A DNA stretch of 6,365 nt from JALSHZ01 sp964439815. GTDB lineage: Bacteria > Pseudomonadota > Gammaproteobacteria > UWMA-0217. Below are positions 5,881 through 6,365 of this stretch, in pieces (position 1 is the first letter of the stretch; every line of letters starts with the position of its first letter). The position numbers and the translations under genes are program-made. Location: NCBI GenBank assembly GCA_964439815.1, contig CAYTPO010000001.1:1-6365 (forward strand), written 5' to 3'. The notes under the pieces were generated by a model, which saw only the letters and a program-made list of their open reading frames with translations, was not told the DNA's origin and did no database searches.

Positions 5881-5910
5881 GTTGCAGGATGAAACAGGTA
5901 ACCATGAGTC

Positions 5911-6267
5911 ATGAATTTTCTCACGTTTAAGTATTTTATTAGTACCGATGCTTTAGTCGTGTTTTACTACTTGGGTGCGATTCTGTTGCCTGTCGGTGTA
6001 TGGATTCTGCATGTTTGGCTTTTAAGGAAATACAGTCCGTTTAATGCGGTATATGAGAAAGGCAGGGAAATGACATGGAGGGCATTGAGTGGTAAACAAC
6101 GAGCCAAGGTCTTATTGATTATTATGGTACTGTTTTTGTTTATGGAGCTGTTTTGGAGAATGCTGTTTGAGTTTCTGATTGCCTATATGCAAATTAGAGA
6201 TGCAATATTGAAGTGGGTGTGGCCACAAAATGATGTACCAATCAGCACTCCACACCATATTGGCTAA
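5911..6267 (+). CDS. Small two-helix membrane protein, DUF4282-like
   Basis: An inner-membrane protein of 118 residues with no known function. One hydrophobic segment spans about 14-38 (from LVVFYYLGA to HVWLL). A second spans about 66-93 and contains charged residues inside the helix (E79, R83, E87), in FMELFWRMLFEF, and leads into AYMQIRDAI. The N-terminal MNFLTFKYFIS, the two helices and the terminal RDA motif resemble DUF4282 proteins as I remember them; this is tentative. The intervening loop (39-65) is basic and would be cytoplasmic. CAGG (5895-5898) is 12 bases upstream, which is long, so initiation is weakly supported. Codon use is visibly AT-richer than in htpG and the copper receptor. 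The last residues (from about 111) overlap a transposase gene on the other strand, so the natural C-terminus may have been replaced. Confidence 0.65.
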   Translation: MNFLTFKYFISTDALVVFYYLGAILLPVGVWILHVWLLRKYSPFNAVYEKGREMTWRALSGKQRAKVLLIIMVLFLFMELFWRMLFEFLIAYMQIRDAILKWVWPQNDVPISTPHHIG

Positions 6268-6365
6268 CCTTGCCCCAAAATTGCTCCCAGCGGCTTGATC
6301 GCTCCAGGGTTCGCAAACTTAAAATAATCGAGGCTCCTTTTTCGTTCCACTTCATACCCGATTGA
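6242..6365 (-). CDS. Transposase C-terminal end, possibly ISKra4-like, 5' part outside window
   Basis: The minus strand is open from the right edge to a TGA at 6242-6244, giving 40 residues that begin QSGMKWNEKGASIILSLRT and continue with RWEQFWGKVSQYG before ending GVEC. The pattern GM.W...GA..IL.LR followed by RW..FW is characteristic of the C-terminus of IS transposases, in my recollection of the ISKra4 group; the family name is less certain than the transposase call. It was identified by reading the strand directly, since it is short here. The gene converges on and overlaps the small membrane-protein gene by 26 bases. Whether the element is intact cannot be seen because the rest lies outside the window. 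A second open minus frame ending at 6264 is judged a shadow. Confidence 0.6.
   Translation of the reverse strand, partial: QSGMKWNEKGASIILSLRTLERSSRWEQFWGKVSQYGVEC

Larger units (their letters stand above)
5536..5910. other. Intergenic region after the copper receptor
   Basis: This 375-bp gap has no clear intrinsic terminator for the receptor gene. It holds a possible 56-codon ORF (5583-5753), a long imperfect palindrome (5648-5735), a small TCAC/GTGA dyad (5761-5775), copy B of the dispersed repeat (5800-5824) with extra AGTAGTT units to 5849, and a GCCAGG/CCTGGC hairpin (5866-5880). A 13-codon ORF from 5889 overlaps the start of the next gene. No convincing promoter for that gene was identified. 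Confidence 0.6.

Noticed and set aside
5889..5930. 13-codon ORF overlapping the start of the membrane-protein gene
   Set aside because: It is too short, has no conserved features, and may simply reflect the two nearby ATGs; leader-peptide control cannot be supported.
6264..6365. Second minus-strand open frame ending at 6264
   Set aside because: It is open for about 33 codons to the edge, but the neighbouring frame has the recognisable transposase motifs, so this is taken as its shadow.

Overview
The window looks like chromosomal DNA of a gammaproteobacterium. HtpG, the NfsB-like nitroreductase and the OprC/NosA-type copper receptor are all gammaproteobacterial in style, and the sigma-32 and sigma-54 promoter motifs match proteobacterial consensus closely. 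The short dispersed palindromes and AT-richer right end suggest an environmental lineage (a Chromatiales-like sulfur bacterium would fit), but that placement is inference only.

Layout, left to right. (1) 1-609, plus: a nitroreductase-family flavoenzyme whose first few codons lie outside the window. (2) 610-891: a non-coding gap with a short dispersed hairpin repeat (copy A), an imperfect palindrome and a strong bidirectional terminator. (3) 892-2811, minus: htpG, the bacterial Hsp90, transcribed from a near-perfect sigma-32 heat-shock promoter at 2853-2878. (4) 2961-3284, plus: a small helical protein that I do not recognise. (5) 3285-3450: a dense regulatory region. It holds two near-identical 14-bp direct repeats exactly 21 bp apart, two perfect 10-bp repeats 14 bp apart, and a near-consensus sigma-54 promoter. 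(6) 3451-5535, plus: a TonB-dependent outer-membrane copper receptor carrying both halves of the CxxxM/HxM copper site known from OprC. (7) 5536-5910: a gap with a possible 56-codon ORF, a long imperfect palindrome, copy B of the dispersed repeat and a small hairpin. (8) 5911-6267, plus: a small two-helix membrane protein resembling DUF4282. (9) 6242-6365, minus: the C-terminal end of a transposase that runs off the right edge and overlaps the 3' end of the membrane-protein gene.

The genes do not form one operon. htpG is a heat-shock unit of its own. The copper receptor appears to have its own activator-dependent sigma-54 promoter, and this arrangement is the most interesting feature here: a copper-uptake receptor under sigma-54 control with candidate upstream activator sites. 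The right end shows mobile-element activity, with an IS boundary that probably falls inside the small membrane-protein gene.
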